The notes under the pieces: generated by a model
The model's database searches: none
Told to the model about the DNA's origin: nothing
The model's input: the letters and a program-made list of their open reading frames with translations, nothing else
Position numbers and translations under genes: made by a program
Shown: one piece after another, positions 10,403 through 23,429 of the stretch
Position numbering within the stretch: the first letter of the stretch is position 1
Layout: every line of letters starts with the position of its first letter
NCBI RefSeq assembly: GCF_963678635.1
Contig: NC_087068.1
Location: forward strand, 14,204,027 to 14,268,026
Direction of reading: 5' to 3'
From: Symsagittifera roscoffensis
Lineage: Eukaryota > Xenacoelomorpha > Acoela > Convolutidae
Length of the DNA stretch: 64,000 bases

Positions 10403-10778
10403 AATTAGCCTAATTGTTTTGATAAACTTATGAAATAGTCCTTTGTTCAAATTTCCCGCTTGTGTGTTTTCATATCATATGCGCGCAGGGCTTTCCTCTT
10501 CTGGTTATCTTACCAAATCACGCCGTCCCAGCCGTAGGCGAGTGAAGTTTCCCTGGCGTAACTAGACGCAAGAAGGAGTGAGCTGGTGAATCGACCTACA
10601 AATCGACGTCAGGTTGTACAACTCCTTTTTTTTCATCGCATTGGCCTCAGCAATTTTAAACCCTAAGTGAAAGTATTCATAAATCACCCCAAAGAGCTTC
10701 CTTTCTCGCCCCAGTTGTCTGTGTTTCAGGTTGATGCCGCGATTCCAGGCAAGACGCATCCCTGAGTTTTCACAGAAA

Positions 10779-11268
10779 CTTGTTATCGGGACTTCAAGGA
10801 CCAAATATATCAAACCAGCTCTAGAAAATCAACAATTCACTCCTACCGCGGCGCAACGCTTCATGATCTGTTTGAAACAGTTTTACAATACAGACCAAAG
10901 CGCCTAAATACAGTAACAATAGCTGCTGGATACAATGACAATAGGCTGCATCCACAAGAATTAGAACAGCAGTAGAAAAACCTGATTAACCTCGTCACTA
11001 ACAAGTTTCAGCCCAAGACACTGATCATCCCCAAAACAATTCAGAACTGTAATAATTCCGACGAAAAACGCAAAATTTAAATTCATAATCATGTGCTGTT
11101 TAATTTGATAAATGGATTTGTACACCCCCATTCACTTTTTGTTTCGCCTAACCTCAACCTAAATCTAACCCCTCAAATGTTCTGCCGTGATGGCATCCAT
11201 TTCTCGTTCTACGGTAATGATTTCTTTACAAATTTTCTTGCAAATTTAATCTATAAATTCTCTCGCTA
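10779..11268 (+). pseudogene. SGNH/GDSL-type hydrolase, ORF1 of the RLE-class LINE (decayed)
   Basis: The SGNH blocks are in the right order across three frames. Block I LVIGTS at 10779-10796 has the nucleophile-position Ser 10794-10796 and GTS for the usual GDS. Block II is YRGATLHDL from 10844. Block III is IAAGYNDNR, with GxND at 10928-10939. Block V is CRDGIHFS, with Asp 11189-11191 and His 11198-11200 in the D-x-x-H arrangement. A stop at about 10970 and frame changes show decay. SGNH esterase domains are known in ORF1 of CR1-like LINEs; this one sits in an RLE-class element. Biochemical role in retrotransposition is unknown. The true start could not be fixed. Confidence 0.68.
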
Positions 11269-11479
11269 ACTTGACACCGCCGTCCTTCCTAAAATGGCTA
11301 CTCAAACACACTGCCTTATTTTCAAAAGCAGCCTGCGAGGCGGAGGTGTTTGGTGCTTCACATGCAGTGAGTGATCACTATGACAATTTTTCAGTGCCAT
11401 CGCTGAACCTCCCAATTTTTTTCAGCTAACGACAAGCATGAATGCAATCCCCCAACCCTAGCTACAACCACGCTCCCAA

Positions 11480-14327
11480 ATGCACCCGCAACCTTCCGCT
11501 GCCCCACACTCACAAAACTCAGGAGAGTCTTCCACTATAGAACCTAGAACAATACAAGACCCATGGTCAAACCCCTGTCCAGAACTCATACAAACCACCA
11601 GGAAAATATACACCGAAGTGGTCCACTGGAAACCGGTCTTTATGATCTTGTCAAACAATAAAGTTTTTATAACTTCATTGAAACCCTCAATAGAACTTTG
11701 AACATCCTAATAGAAAACAACAAAAATAATTTCGCAATGCACGCAGCAAAGATTTTTCCACACTTATTACTGTGCAAAACAAAGTCCGAAATTGATGGAT
11801 CTTTATCCAAAACAATAGCAAGGCGACTTAAGCAATGGCAAGACGGAGACCTGGATGGACTATATAACGAAGGAAAGGCGCTGCAAATGCGCTTGTTGAA
11901 AGGAAGTAGAAGAAAAACTGAAACTGAAGCACAACAGTATAACAAACTAATGAATACTGGAAAAAAATCAAGCGCAATCGCAAAACTAACAGACACATCT
12001 AAAGGCGTTCTTTCGCTCGACGAGATTGTCAAAGGTAAGACAGTAGAACAGACTCTCATACACACCCACCATCTAAACCAATTGATGAGAACTATATTAC
12101 ACCAGTCTCAAACGAAACAATTCCTTTCTATCTATTGATATTTGATCAGATAAACGGTCAACATATCAAGAAGGCAGCCATGAGAACGCACGGATCGCAT
12201 GGACCATCTGGTCTCGATGCAAACGAATGGAGACGTATTTTAACACACTTCGGGCAACAATCAGTTGAAATTTCAAAAACAATTGCTAAAATTGCCAAAA
12301 AATTGGCCACAGAAGAACTAAATCCAGAACTAATGGAACCATATAACGCATGCAGATTAATACCCTTAGATAAGAATCCAGGGGTAAAACCCATAGGCAT
12401 AGGAGAAGTTATGCGTAGGATAATAGGGCGAACAATAACTAAATGCCTTAAAAACGAACTCATGTCGCTCGGTTCAAACTACCAACTCTGCCTACGACAA
12501 AAATGTGGCATTGAATATGCGATCCACACGCTAAGAGATCAATACAGCAAAACTTCCGCCGATGTTCTTTTACTGATAGATGCCGAAAACGCTTTCAACT
12601 CGCTGAACCGAAAGCTGGCATTAAAAAACATCGAAAATACCTGCCCTTTTCTTTTAACAGCGATTAAGAACTCCTACTCCAATCCATCTAAGCTAATCGA
12701 TAACAAAAAAAAACAATCTACTCTCAAGAAAGTACAACCCAGGGGGATCCACTAGCAATGGCCATGTACGGTCTAGCCATAATACCCCTCATAAAACTTT
12801 TATCAGTAGACGATGTAACCCAGAAATGGTACGCAGACGACGGAAACGCAGTCGGTAAATTAAGCAATCCACGAACCGTCCTCGATAAAATTGTATCACT
12901 GGGTAAATTTTTCGGCTACCACGTGAAAGCATCCAAATGCCAACTCATTGTCAAGGATGAAAAACTCAGTGAAGCTCAGAAAATCTTCGCAAATACAGGA
13001 ATCACTACAAAAGCAGGAGCCCGAGTGCTTGGTTCAGTTATAGAAACAGAATCTGAATGTGAAATGTTCCTCAAATTTCAACAGAATGAGCAAATCAAAA
13101 TTTTGAAAAAACTAACGAAAATCGCTAAAACCTCCCCTCAAAACGTTTATGCCTGCTATACTAAAGGAATTCAAGAAAAGCTTTCATTTCTTGCCAGGAC
13201 AACGCCTAACACTAAGGAAAACTTAGAAAAATGTGAAAATATTATCAAAGAACAATTATTACCTAACCTAGTCGGTAAAGACACTTTAAACCCCCAGTTC
13301 CGTGAGATATCTTCCTTACCGCTTAAAATGGGCGGACTTAACATCAAGCTGCCATCCGATCATGAAAGCTACCTAGAATGGTCTAAGGAAACATCACTAG
13401 TACTGGAATCTCAAGATCCTATTACAGCAGTAACACAGCAAGAAAAAATAGGTACGAAAATCAAAAAATTAAAAACTGATAGAACAAATTGAAAAAAAAA
13501 ACAAACCTCATTAACTCCTTAATTGAAACAGATAAATACGCAATCGGCCTGGCCTCTGAAAAGGGAGGCTCTAACTGGCTCAATGCTCTACCACTGAGCA
13601 GATACAACTTCAACCTGAATAAATCAGAGTTCAGAGATGGTATTTACTTAAGATACGGAAGGGAACCAACCAAAACCCCACCCACATGTGCATGTGGTGC
13701 TGAATTTAAATTAACACATGCGCTTCACTGTGCAAAGCGTGGTTACACACACATAAGACATAATGAAATTAAAGACACATTCGCCAACCTCATGAACGAG
13801 GTTTGCCATGACGTCGAGATTGAGCCGAAACTTCAGCCGTTGCAAGCAAAAGCTTTGTCAACAATTCAACTACAACTGAAGATGAGGCACGACTTGACAT
13901 TAAGGCAAACGGACTCTGGGGTTTACGATTCAGCCGTGCTTTCTTTGATGTGAAAAATTTCAACCCCTATGTCAAAACATCGCGAAAACTGCTTAAGGAT
14001 GCATACAAATACCACGAAATGCTAAAGAACTCCAAATATCAGCAAAGAATTTTAAACGTAGAGCAGAGTAGCTTCTGCCCGCTAATTTTTGGATGCACCG
14101 GTGGCGCTGCTCCAATAGCCACGCGGACGATGCAGCGATTGGCCGAAAAACTAAGTGAAAAAAGACAAGAGAGCTATCCAGAATCTATAAACTACATAAG
14201 AACTAAAATCAGCTTCGCGCTCCTGAGGAGCTCTATACTTTGTATAAGGGGGTGCAGATCGCTACGCAAAGTTCAATTTATCGACAACTCCATAAGCGCT
14301 ATTGTAGAGGAAGGACGGCTAAGATAA
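11480..14327 (+). pseudogene. ORF2 of the RLE-class LINE: RT plus restriction-like endonuclease (frameshifted)
   Basis: Six adjoining frame segments (breaks near 11700, 12136, 12725, 13490 at an A-run, 13860 and about 13950) form one protein. N-terminal region 11480-12130; RT from about 12180 (GPSGLDANEW), NYQLCLRQKCGIEYA, a TQGDPLAMAMY motif B at 12735-12775 and KWYADDGNAVG motif C at about 12825 with both catalytic aspartates intact. Then a C/H zinc-type motif (CACGAEFKLTHALHC, about 13690) and a PD-(D/E)XK-like core with EARLDI (about 13885) and RAFFDVKNF (about 13930). RLE-class LINEs nick the target with this C-terminal nuclease for target-primed reverse transcription. Confidence 0.82.
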
Positions 14328-14477
14328 ATTTACGACGATGCATTTAATGCTAATTTATGACTTCATTGCTGATATATATGCATTTTTATATCGCTGGTAT
14401 GGCCCCATCCAGCTTGTGCACTTACCGTAACTAAACAGAAGGGCCCCTTTTGTAACTTAGTTTTTTTTAGAAAAAAA

Positions 14478-14541
14478 ATCTATCGTTTTAATTCGAACTC
14501 AGACCTAAATATTTGCAATCAGATTTCTTCGCTATTGTAAC
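14478..14541 (+). repeat. 64-bp direct repeat, right copy (candidate target-site duplication)
   Basis: Right-hand partner of 10339-10402, directly after the A-rich 3' end of the LINE. Confidence 0.75.
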
Positions 14542-17500
14542 CTTCGCCCAAATACTACACAGTGACGGAGCGTAGAAAAAGTACCTATAGACGACTGGCC
14601 AGCGTCAGTTACCTAATTTCTACTCGTTTTTGGGAGTGGCACATATTTTTTGATCATTTAGAATTAGTCGATCAAGTTTCGACGTTTTATTTACCAGTTT
14701 TTTTGGCAAGTAAAAATTTTTGTTTTTGATGCATTTAAAATTAACTGAATTTCGGCAAACAAAAACAGTAAACTCGATCAAAAACTTTGTAACTGATTCA
14801 AAGCGTCATTTAAGGCTAGGAATGTTGCTGTTGCAACCAACTGAACCTTCTGAGCTGCAGCTACAGCCAACTTACGTTTTGAGCGATTCTGTGGTGGGTT
14901 TTCTGAGTCTCAAAAAACTTTGTTTAACTCTCAGGCTGTCTTTAAACTCTGTAAGATTCCCTGAAGTGATTATTCTGTTTTTGCAAATTCTTGTTTTTGT
15001 TTGAGGTTCCCCGATAATGTTCCATTTTTGTCTGCCATCCATTCTGGTTTCTGCTACTCGTTGCTAGCTCGAGTTTTGATAAAAAGAAAGTTTCAATCGT
15101 TTTCGCAGCTATATGCCTCGTCAGGATTCTTGCAATCAACTTATCTAATTCGCAAAAAAACATCAAGTTACAAATGTTATCTGAAATCTTTCGCCCAATT
15201 TTTTTTCGAAAACATCATTCTGAACAATTATTCTGAATTTAATCAGGTAGAAAAAAAATTTAATTTCTTCCAGTATTAAAAACATTTTAAACTAATTTGT
15301 GGCAAAGTATGCTCAAAATTTCAATTTAGACAAGTAGGTTTTCGAATAAAAGAACCAAAAGATTATTGGAACTTAATCTTCACTGTCAACTCCGAACTTC
15401 AAAACACATCTCACCTTCAAGATCTTGCCCTTACCCTCAATGGATTAGCACTTGGTGACTGCTGCCACGTTTGAGGACTAATTTTTAGGGTACTGATTTA
15501 TCAGCCATCGATTAGTTTCCATGGCTTTATCAAATTGGTCCCAACTAGATACACTCATTAACAACTTATGTACAATGCGTTTGATAACACTACGCTTGTA
15601 CTGACACAAGCGCAGCTCCTATAATTCAATATAGTCCAAGCATCGGAAAACATTCCTTTTTACAAAATGCACAGCCAGCAAACTTGTACTTTGCGATATT
15701 TCCTCTTTTTTCAACTGCAACTGCTTCATCTCCTATGGTTTGACTCCCTTGTTTTGTATATGGTGTTGCCGCGGCCTCTATTACACAAAGTTTCACCCGA
15801 TGTTTCTTTTTGTTTTTTCAATTGTGAGAGAAAAATATCGTTATTGGCCAACACAGGTTTATTTAATATTGTCTCTAATATGATGCTTCGGACCCGTTGA
15901 CAGCGTTTGCTGTACCCATCCCGGCAGTTCATTGTTTTCAAGCACATAAACTGATCGCTCATTTCTCCCTTTCAGAGATTTGTCTTTTCTCTCGGACAAT
16001 TCTTCTAATTTTTAAAATCGTTTTCTGATGTTGTCTTTAAGCTTGTTTCACCTTGACCCTTCCAGATGGGGAAAACTGATGCTCCCAACGGTTCGTCGAT
16101 TTCTTTCTGCATCAGCAATTGGGCTCTCACCACAATCTCTTTATATCTTTTTTTGTCCTCAATAGAACTACGCGTCTCAGTCCATATCAGTTTTAGTTGG
16201 AAAAGATGTAACGCTTGGTCTGAAAATTTCCAGTTTCAGGAACCCAAAAACTCAAAAAGCCCTGTATTAGGTCGCTACTCAGAAATATTTCCAAAAACTT
16301 CAGTCTATGTACAGGTATTTGAATTTTTTAAATGAAATTTCAAAGTGTCAAGATTCCAAGATTGTTTTCTCTTTAAAAGTTTTCTGAGCCTAATAGAAGG
16401 CAGAAATACTGAGGTCAATGTGTTGCAGGCAAAAACCAATAAAACTCACAAGGCACAACGCAAAATAGTTCTCACTTATCTCACCCATGTCTTTGAAGCC
16501 CAGACTATTCCTCTGGCCACAGCTTCTGCTCGCGTCTTACTTTCTCGTTCTTTTTTGTTTGCGATGGTCTCTGTTAGTTGCCTCTGATGATGTCAATCAG
16601 ACGTGCCAGTCTTCCCATGTGCTTCAATTACACCTGCAGAAACTTCATTTCCAATTTTGCCTGATGATGAAGCCTAAAATGTTTCATGAGCATCTCTGGA
16701 TCATTCTGAAAGCTCTCGAGAGTAGCCGCTTTGTTGCAGGAATAATGAGCACCAGTGTCGAGGTGCCCACTATGTTAATCGGGCGTTCCTTCTTGTCTGC
16801 ATTATCTGCAATAGACGATCGCCAATATCCGCAGTTCCATCAACTTCAAAATGTCTGTCGGCTCCTCGATACAGGCAGGTCAAAAACTTTAAGTTCCCGG
16901 CCTGTTTACGGTGTTGTTCACCACATCAAGCCACACCACCATTTTGTTCTACTCCTACTGACTCCTTTCCAATAGTCGATAAAAGTTTTTTTCTCGTTTA
17001 AGCGAGTTGTTGTTGAGAGATAAGCCTGAAACAGTTGTAGCAATGCTCTCATAGTGCGTTTTTGTCGCTTCTGTTGAGGGTGTTTTTGCTGTAGAACAGC
17101 AAGTTAACAGCTACATAACGAAAAAAATTGCTAACTCCGTGTTACAACTGGCTAATTCAAGGCTACTCAAAGCTACGTTGCTTAAAAACTAAGCGAATTC
17201 GAGACGTTTTTTACACATCTTTTTTGCATGCCGTGTTTACCTTAGTTGATCTTCTGCTGTTTTTCGTTTCAGATTATTCCGCAGTGTTAAAAAATAAGCT
17301 CAATTCAGTTCAATTCTGATCAGTAGGCGATGGTACCTTTTTTTTGAACAGCTCATTGTATATTCTTTTCCACTTAGCTTGTTTCCGAAAAAAAATTTTC
17401 TCGTGGTCTTCGTTATTTTTTTACTTTGATATTTTTTTATCACTACGTCCATGTAATTCTTACTTGTATCTCTGTTGTTTACTGGGAAGAGATTTTTTGT

Positions 17501-18229
17501 CGCTTTTGGGTCATAATGATTAAAATCAGTTAAACAATTCAATTAAAGTAGTTCGCTTTTACGGTGTTCAGAGGACGGTAGGTCTACCCTCCACAGTCTT
17601 TCTCCGTAATTTAATTCCTCAGTCCACTAACCATTTCATTTGCTTCATGTTGAAAAATATCCAGAAGTCTTAAATGTTTCATGAGTCGCGGATACCAAGC
17701 TTGGTTACAAATTTTGTTCAAATCAAAATCAATTTCATCGTAAATATCGTTCAATACTTTCTGAGTCTCAATCATCTGGCAATGGGTAATTCGAATTAAT
17801 ATTTCGAATTAATTTTTGAATCACTATTCTTAACCTAAGTTTTTTCAATGCGGTGATTAAGATAGGAAGAAATCGGCTAAAGCTGCTGCAATCTCAAATC
17901 ACTATCAAAGAGTCTTTAAATGACTCGGTCGATACTATGCAACACAACACTTGTGAATTGTCGTTCAAATCAGAATCAAAGAGATGATATTAGTAGCTGA
18001 TTGCTCTCTAATGACATTTATATGCTGGACTTTGTAGGATTATGGATTTACTCCAATCCCTCAAAAAAATACATCTTGCATCAATGTTTTGAAAAATCAG
18101 AACTGCTCCAGTTTTTCCCCCAAGAACCCATGGACATAGAAGTGGTGCTGCACTATTCCATTTCAAGCTTAGAGTCTCAAGAAAGAGACTTAGGAATAAA
18201 GACTCTTTCACAAGAGTCTCGAGTAGTTT
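14542..18229. other. AT-rich region with decayed, unidentified repeats
   Basis: No intact gene. On the minus strand around 16560-16980 broken frames show retroelement-like pieces, including a segment reading HLDTGAHYSC (about 16770) that resembles an aspartic-protease active site, and NKMVVWLDVVNNT upstream of it. Around 14942-15166 (minus) there is a 74-codon ORF without recognisable motifs. I cannot assign a family. Confidence 0.4.
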
Positions 18230-18377
18230 TTGGTTGAAAAAATTTGCACGCCAGACTGTGAATCCATCTCCACAAGGCTCAACTTTAGAAGTTTTCTTCG
18301 CAAAAATATAATTTTAATGCCCACTCATAGTCATTTATTACCCTTCTGCTGCATCTTTCACGTTTTTTTTGTGACTA

Positions 18378-18800
18378 AAGCAATTTTTTTAGCATTAAAA
18401 CATGACAAAGTTCTCGTTATGGGTGATCTAAACATTCTTTGTAATAGAAAAGATCATAATCAAACAATTGAAGCTGATGCAGTTTTTGAAACTTGTGACC
18501 TATGTGTCACGTGAGTGCGCCAATCACAATAATGGAAACCTGAAAAAGCTTTCACTCTTGGACAGATCGTAAACTGGCGTGAGAAGTACTGGCAGGAAAT
18601 GATCACAAGCTTATATATTTTACACTAAAAACTACATTTTCTAGTCTTAAAAGAGTGTTGATCACCGTGATGTTAACTGCTGTTTTCGCATTCAATCTTG
18701 AAGATTCAAAGTTTGCTCTCAATTTAATGACGTTCTTCAATGACAAATTGATGATGCTTGCAATTGCTTCCTAAAAATTTTTGCATGACATAGCTTCAAA
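18378..18800 (+). pseudogene. LINE endonuclease-domain remnant (EEP/APE type)
   Basis: The frame reads LKHDKVLVMGDLNILC from about 18390. The GDLN box is typical of the apurinic-type endonuclease of LINEs, and a DHKLIYFTLK-like stretch (about 18605-18635) matches the usual C-terminal SDH box in another frame. Stops and frame changes are frequent. Downstream (18660-18780) weak LINE linker sequence follows. No RT of the same copy could be traced. Confidence 0.6.
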
Positions 18801-19789
18801 TTAGCATGGGTAATAATCCACGCTACAAATGCAAATGGTGCAAAAGATCACTGATGTTAACTGCTGACATGTAGCACTGTAGGGTGTGAGACGCGAGGAT
18901 ACTTTTGGATGCTACATGTACTGGTTTGACTCCTGTGGTACTAAAGGGCAACAATGAACTGGGAAGGAGGGTGATGCTTCTTTGAATTGTATCTGACGCA
19001 GCCAAAAAGAGGGTTGAGATTATGCAAGATGCTATGAATCAGCAACTAAAAGATAAGTTGACATCGGAAATAATCGAAAATAAAATTGAACCGGCCGTCA
19101 GTAATACAAAAACTGTAATTGACGCTATAATAGAGTTAGAACTCATATTGATTTAATGACCAAAAACTTGTTTATAGAAAGCAGAAGCTTCAATCAAAAA
19201 AAGTTTAGAGAAGCGAAAAGATAGAGCAAATCAAAAATACATAAATAATTTTCGGAGAGTATCAAAATGAATAAGAACTCACAAAAAAAGAAAAAATTTC
19301 GGACGCAAATGAGAAAATAAGAGAAATTTTTAAAAGTTTAAATTGAATACATATGTGGAAATTGTTAATGATCTAAGAAAGTTTGCGTTTAATCGCGCCA
19401 AAACCAGGATTACTATAATGGAATTTTCAAGTGAAGTGCATACAAAATTGATTCTTGAGCAAATGTGAAATGACCTGAAAACGTTAGAGATTTTTAAATG
19501 TCCACCTTAAGCTATGAGGACTCAAAAAAATTGTCTTCAGAAAAGAAGAGGTATGATATACGTAGTTGTGCCAGTAGCTAGCAGCTTGAATTTTTATAAC
19601 TTCCAAAAAACTGAAGTAGAGGTTCCAGCAAGGGTTGATGACAGAACACCCCATCAAATGACTAATATATATCAACTGTGTAATTCTGAATGGCAAGATT
19701 TTAATAAAACCAAGGCATGCAAGTAATTTTTTTCAGCAATTTCTCATTGTGCGGCTTCCGTAATTTTAGATAGCAAAACTTAGCTAAAT
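18801..19789. other. AT-rich region without recognisable genes
   Basis: Only short frames are seen, for example 19514-19726 (70 codons) with no known motif. It probably continues the decayed LINE material on either side. Confidence 0.35.
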
Positions 19790-20577
19790 GATCAAGTGGA
19801 TGATACAGAATTCCTGTTAAATTATTCGACTAGTTATAGAGCGAATCGCAAGTCAACAGGTAAAACGTCTAATCTTGGCGGTGTTTTTATCGTTGTGAGA
19901 GACTGCGTTAGCATATAACTGAACAACCTAGATCTCCTCAGCGGTGCAAATGAAAGTAATTGGTTTCAGTTTTGTGATTTTCTGCTCGTATAATCCCTCA
20001 ACAGAAAGCAGAAGAGTTCAAATAATTTTGATCAAAATTTTTTTTTGACGCAATAAACTACAAAAATAACCAGTTAGTTAGTTTATGTGGTAATATAAAC
20101 TTTCCAAACACAGATTGGAGAATTAATCAAAGCTGGAATATCTCCAAAAATGTTTTTCTTTTTGGAGTTATACGACTTGAAAGTCTTTGAATGATTTTGA
20201 ATTCTCTCTGTTTTTCAAATATCAAAAAATCTGAAAAGGCAGAAATCAAATCTACCGCGTGCAATGGAATTAAACAATGTGAGATACAACGGGCCGACTT
20301 AAGCAATCCAAATGTTGGATAACTTTTTCCTCTCTGTATCCGAAGTTGAAACTTAATATCGTTAAATTTGACTGCAAAAATGCTTCCCCCCTTAATTTTT
20401 GACGTATAGCAGAACAGAATCAGCAATTTTGGATGGAACTAAATGTGACTAAAACTAAGGGCGCTGACGGTTTGCCTTTTGTTTTTTTTTTAAAAATAGC
20501 AAATTTATTGAGAACTGTTTTAAGTAATTTTTTTTCAAAAATATGAAGAAAATACGATGAGTACGCAAATCTACGAA
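19790..20577 (+). pseudogene. LINE (endonuclease end and RT start), 5' part of a copy split by a Copia insertion
   Basis: Broken frames give TSYRANRKSTGKTSNLGG (about 19828), NINFPNTDW (about 20095, the usual GDINFPxxDW box of the EEP endonuclease with Gly-Asn for Gly-Asp), a DNFFLSV segment (about 20320) and TKTKGADGLPF (about 20450), the conserved start of the RT domain. The sequence resumes at 25036 after the Copia element. Stops in all frames show it is a fossil. Confidence 0.65.
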
Positions 20578-20582
20578 AACAG
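20578..20582 (+). repeat. Target-site duplication AACAG, left
   Basis: AACAG directly precedes the 5' LTR of the Copia element and is repeated at 25031-25035 directly after its 3' LTR. Confidence 0.85.
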
Positions 20583-20835
20583 TGTTGAAATACACGTCTT
20601 TGATTGGTCAATTTTCGGACATAGTTGTTGAGAACCAAAAGACTCTAAACCAAACTGTAATTGCTATATTTGAGAAAGGAGTGAAACAACTTTGACTTAT
20701 GACTTTTATTTTTTTAAATTGATATCAAAAACAGTCCGGTGAAACAAAGATTGTTGATTTTAACTTAAGCCAAATTAATGGAAAATAAATGATAAGAAAT
20801 TCTTTTTTTAAACATCCAGACGTACTATTATAAGA
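20583..20835 (+). repeat. 5' LTR of the Copia element
   Basis: Starts TGTTGAAATAC and ends ATTATAAGA. It pairs with 24778-25030, with scattered substitutions. Confidence 0.88.
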
Positions 20836-21189
20836 GGTTTTGGGCAATTGAAGCTTCCAAGCACCAAAATCTTGATGGATTCCGGACAAAGGAAACTGCT
20901 CATTTTCAAAATTTTCCTCCATGGTGTGAACGATTCCTAGCTTGTATTGAAGATAAAAACCTAAATGTAGAATCTGAAAATGTTAGCGAAGCCAACAGAG
21001 ATGCTAGTCAGAGGAGGTTGTATCAGGAAACCATTATGCACCTCAATGATGCTACTTTGCAGATGATCATTGCTCAGAATAACAGGAATGGATTCGAAAT
21101 ATGGAAATACTTACGAAAAAAACATTTGGGCAGATTCGAAAAAGCCAAATAATTGTGCTTTGGAAAGAGTTTCTGGAACTCAAAAAGAA

Positions 21190-21765
21190 CGGTGAATGAT
21201 AGAATTTCTAAACAAAGTGGACAACATTGGGTTCAAGCAACAATCTGCAGATGAAAAGATCAGCAACAACCTGAAAATAGCCATAGTTCTTGAAACATTA
21301 CCACAAGAATACGACTCATTCATAGCTGCAATACAGTTCCAGCAGATATCGTATCTACAATCAAAAGAGCGACTAATTGAACGATAACTTGGGGGAGCTC
21401 AAACAAACAAGATACGAGTTCTACATCCATTGCGGCTCCAGCGATTCATAGAACTGGCCGAGGACGATACAATGGAGGAACTGGACAAAGAAACAGGAAA
21501 AACCTTGTATTGTACGAAGTGTGGACGTAACAATCTTACTGATTACAGGTGCTATGCCAAGCAGCATGTAAACAAGCAAAATTCGAGCAACCGTCAAGAC
21601 GATTTCTCTGGGTTTGCACTAACTGCAACTTCATTTTGGTCGATGGATATTGTTATAGACTGTGGATGCACGAACCATATCTTTTTAGACAAATCAGTGT
21701 TCAAGACGCTTTCTATGCTGGAAGGGGACGGAAGTGCGTGCGATATTTATTACTAATGGGCATGG
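21190..21765 (+). pseudogene. Copia gag and protease remnant
   Basis: The segment ALPQEYDSF-like ETLPQEYDSFIAAIQ (about 21290) is typical of Copia gag. It is followed by a degenerate zinc knuckle (CTKCGRNNLTDYRC, about 21512, lacking the usual His) and a protease box reading DCGCTNHI (about 21658), where Copia elements usually have D-S-G-A/C-T-x-H. Frame breaks occur near 21390 and 21430. Confidence 0.8.
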
Positions 21766-21926
21766 GACGCAACAGCGAGTACATGGTGTTGGAGAAGTTT
21801 GCCTCCCATTCTACGATCGTAATAAAGCTAAGAACACGTTTAATCTCCAGCGCGCAATGTATGTTCCGAGCTTCATATTTTATTTGATATTAGTTTCACT
21901 GCTAGTTAGGCTAGGAAACACAGTCA

Positions 21927-22350
21927 TTGGCAACCGATAAGTTTACTACGTGTTCAGATTGTAAGATATCTAAGTCTGAAATATCTGAAAATCCCCAAAA
22001 TAGGGCAACACGAAAATTTGAACTTGTTCACAGTGACGTTTTTGGACCTTTTCCGGAATCATCGCATGGAAACAAATATGCAATATCTTTAATTGATGAT
22101 TTTTCAAGATATGCAACGTTATATTTTATGGCCTCTAAAGTCGATTCGTTAGCAAAACTCCAATTTTTTGGAATACGGTAGTCCAACCATGTAATGTAAG
22201 TGGATTTACACTCAAGTCAGATAATGCTGGAGAATATATTTCACGCAAGTTTTGCAAGAGTAACAACACTCCACAGCAATTTACCAGTCCTTATTCTCCT
22301 CATCAAAATGGTATAGCCGAGTGCTATTGGCAAACGGTTTTTGACAGTCC
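21927..22350 (+). pseudogene. Copia integrase remnant
   Basis: LVHSDVFGPFPESS (about 22024) supplies the first catalytic Asp, LKSDNAGEY (about 22212) the second, and SPHQNGIAE (about 22294) the Glu. The upstream CSDC piece is the end of the HHCC motif. A stop near 22180 and a frame change separate the parts. Confidence 0.82.
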
Positions 22351-23429
22351 ACGGGCTCTTTTTTTATCGTCAAAATTATCAGAAATCGTGTTCTAACATC
22401 TGCTATTAATGATGATAAAGCAACCTACGAAATGCTTTTTTTGGAAAGCAACCAAGTGTTCATAATTTGAAAGTTTTCGGTTGCTTTTGTATATCAAAAA
22501 TTGAAACCCACAGGCAAAAGTTATTACCCAAAGGCAAGAAAGCAGTTTTTACCGGTTATGACGGTTCAAGTCCTGCATAATTTTATATGTTTTTCGGGAA
22601 AAAAATATTATCGCTCTCGGAATGTGGCATTTCACAAAGAAAAATTCCAAGATCTCGATAACGGATCAAGGCCTGCTATTGTTTTGCCTTTTCTGGGCAA
22701 TGATGCAGTGGGGGCTGTAACAGATTCAGGGATGGTCAATATCGCACAAACAAGTGCTACTGATGCAAATAAAAAATTGCCTACTCTTGAACAGCGTTCA
22801 TCATCGACAGGCGGAGCTACTTCTACAACTATTGATATTTCTCAAAGAGTATCTTCAGCATCTGGTCCTCATAAATTGCAAATGAAGGTTGAAAGTTACT
22901 CCAATCTACTTATACGATACACGTGAAAGTTACACAACTCACGATGAGTTTGATATATATCTGAAGACATTGAATCTTCTCCTCACACTCCAACTGCAGA
23001 CAATCTGCAAAATACAACTTCCCCCACTCCTGACCGTTCGATACCTTTTTACAACAATATCCTACATCATCTAAATCAAGAGAACAATCTGCGAGTGATG
23101 AAGAACATTTTACTGCTTTTGGACTTGACATTCCTACAACTAATAGGACTGGTCGGATCATTCCAAGACCAGCACGACAGTACGATCATGATTTTTCTGC
23201 TTATGAAAATTGTGACTTTTTTAATGGCTGCTAGCGTCATTGGCAAAGTTCCACTCTAGAATGAAAAATGCTGAAAAAATGCTGATACTGAAAAATGGCA
23301 AGCTTTAATGCAACAAGAATTCAATAGTCTTGTTTAAAATAAAACATGGGATCTTGTAGCCTTACCTTCTGGAAAACCATTAACAAAGGCAAATGAGTTT
23401 TTGATATAAAGCGTAAACTGGTTCATTGA

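Larger units (their letters stand above)
10403..14477 (+). mobile_element. RLE-class LINE (R2/NeSL-like group) with SGNH-esterase ORF1
   Basis: A 4.1-kb element lies between 64-bp direct repeats and ends in an A-rich run (14461-14477). The 5' part has an SGNH hydrolase coding region, and the 3' part has an RT followed by a CCHC motif and a PD-(D/E)XK-like endonuclease, the order characteristic of LINEs with a C-terminal restriction-like endonuclease. Both ORFs have several frameshifts, so the copy is dead. Confidence 0.8.
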
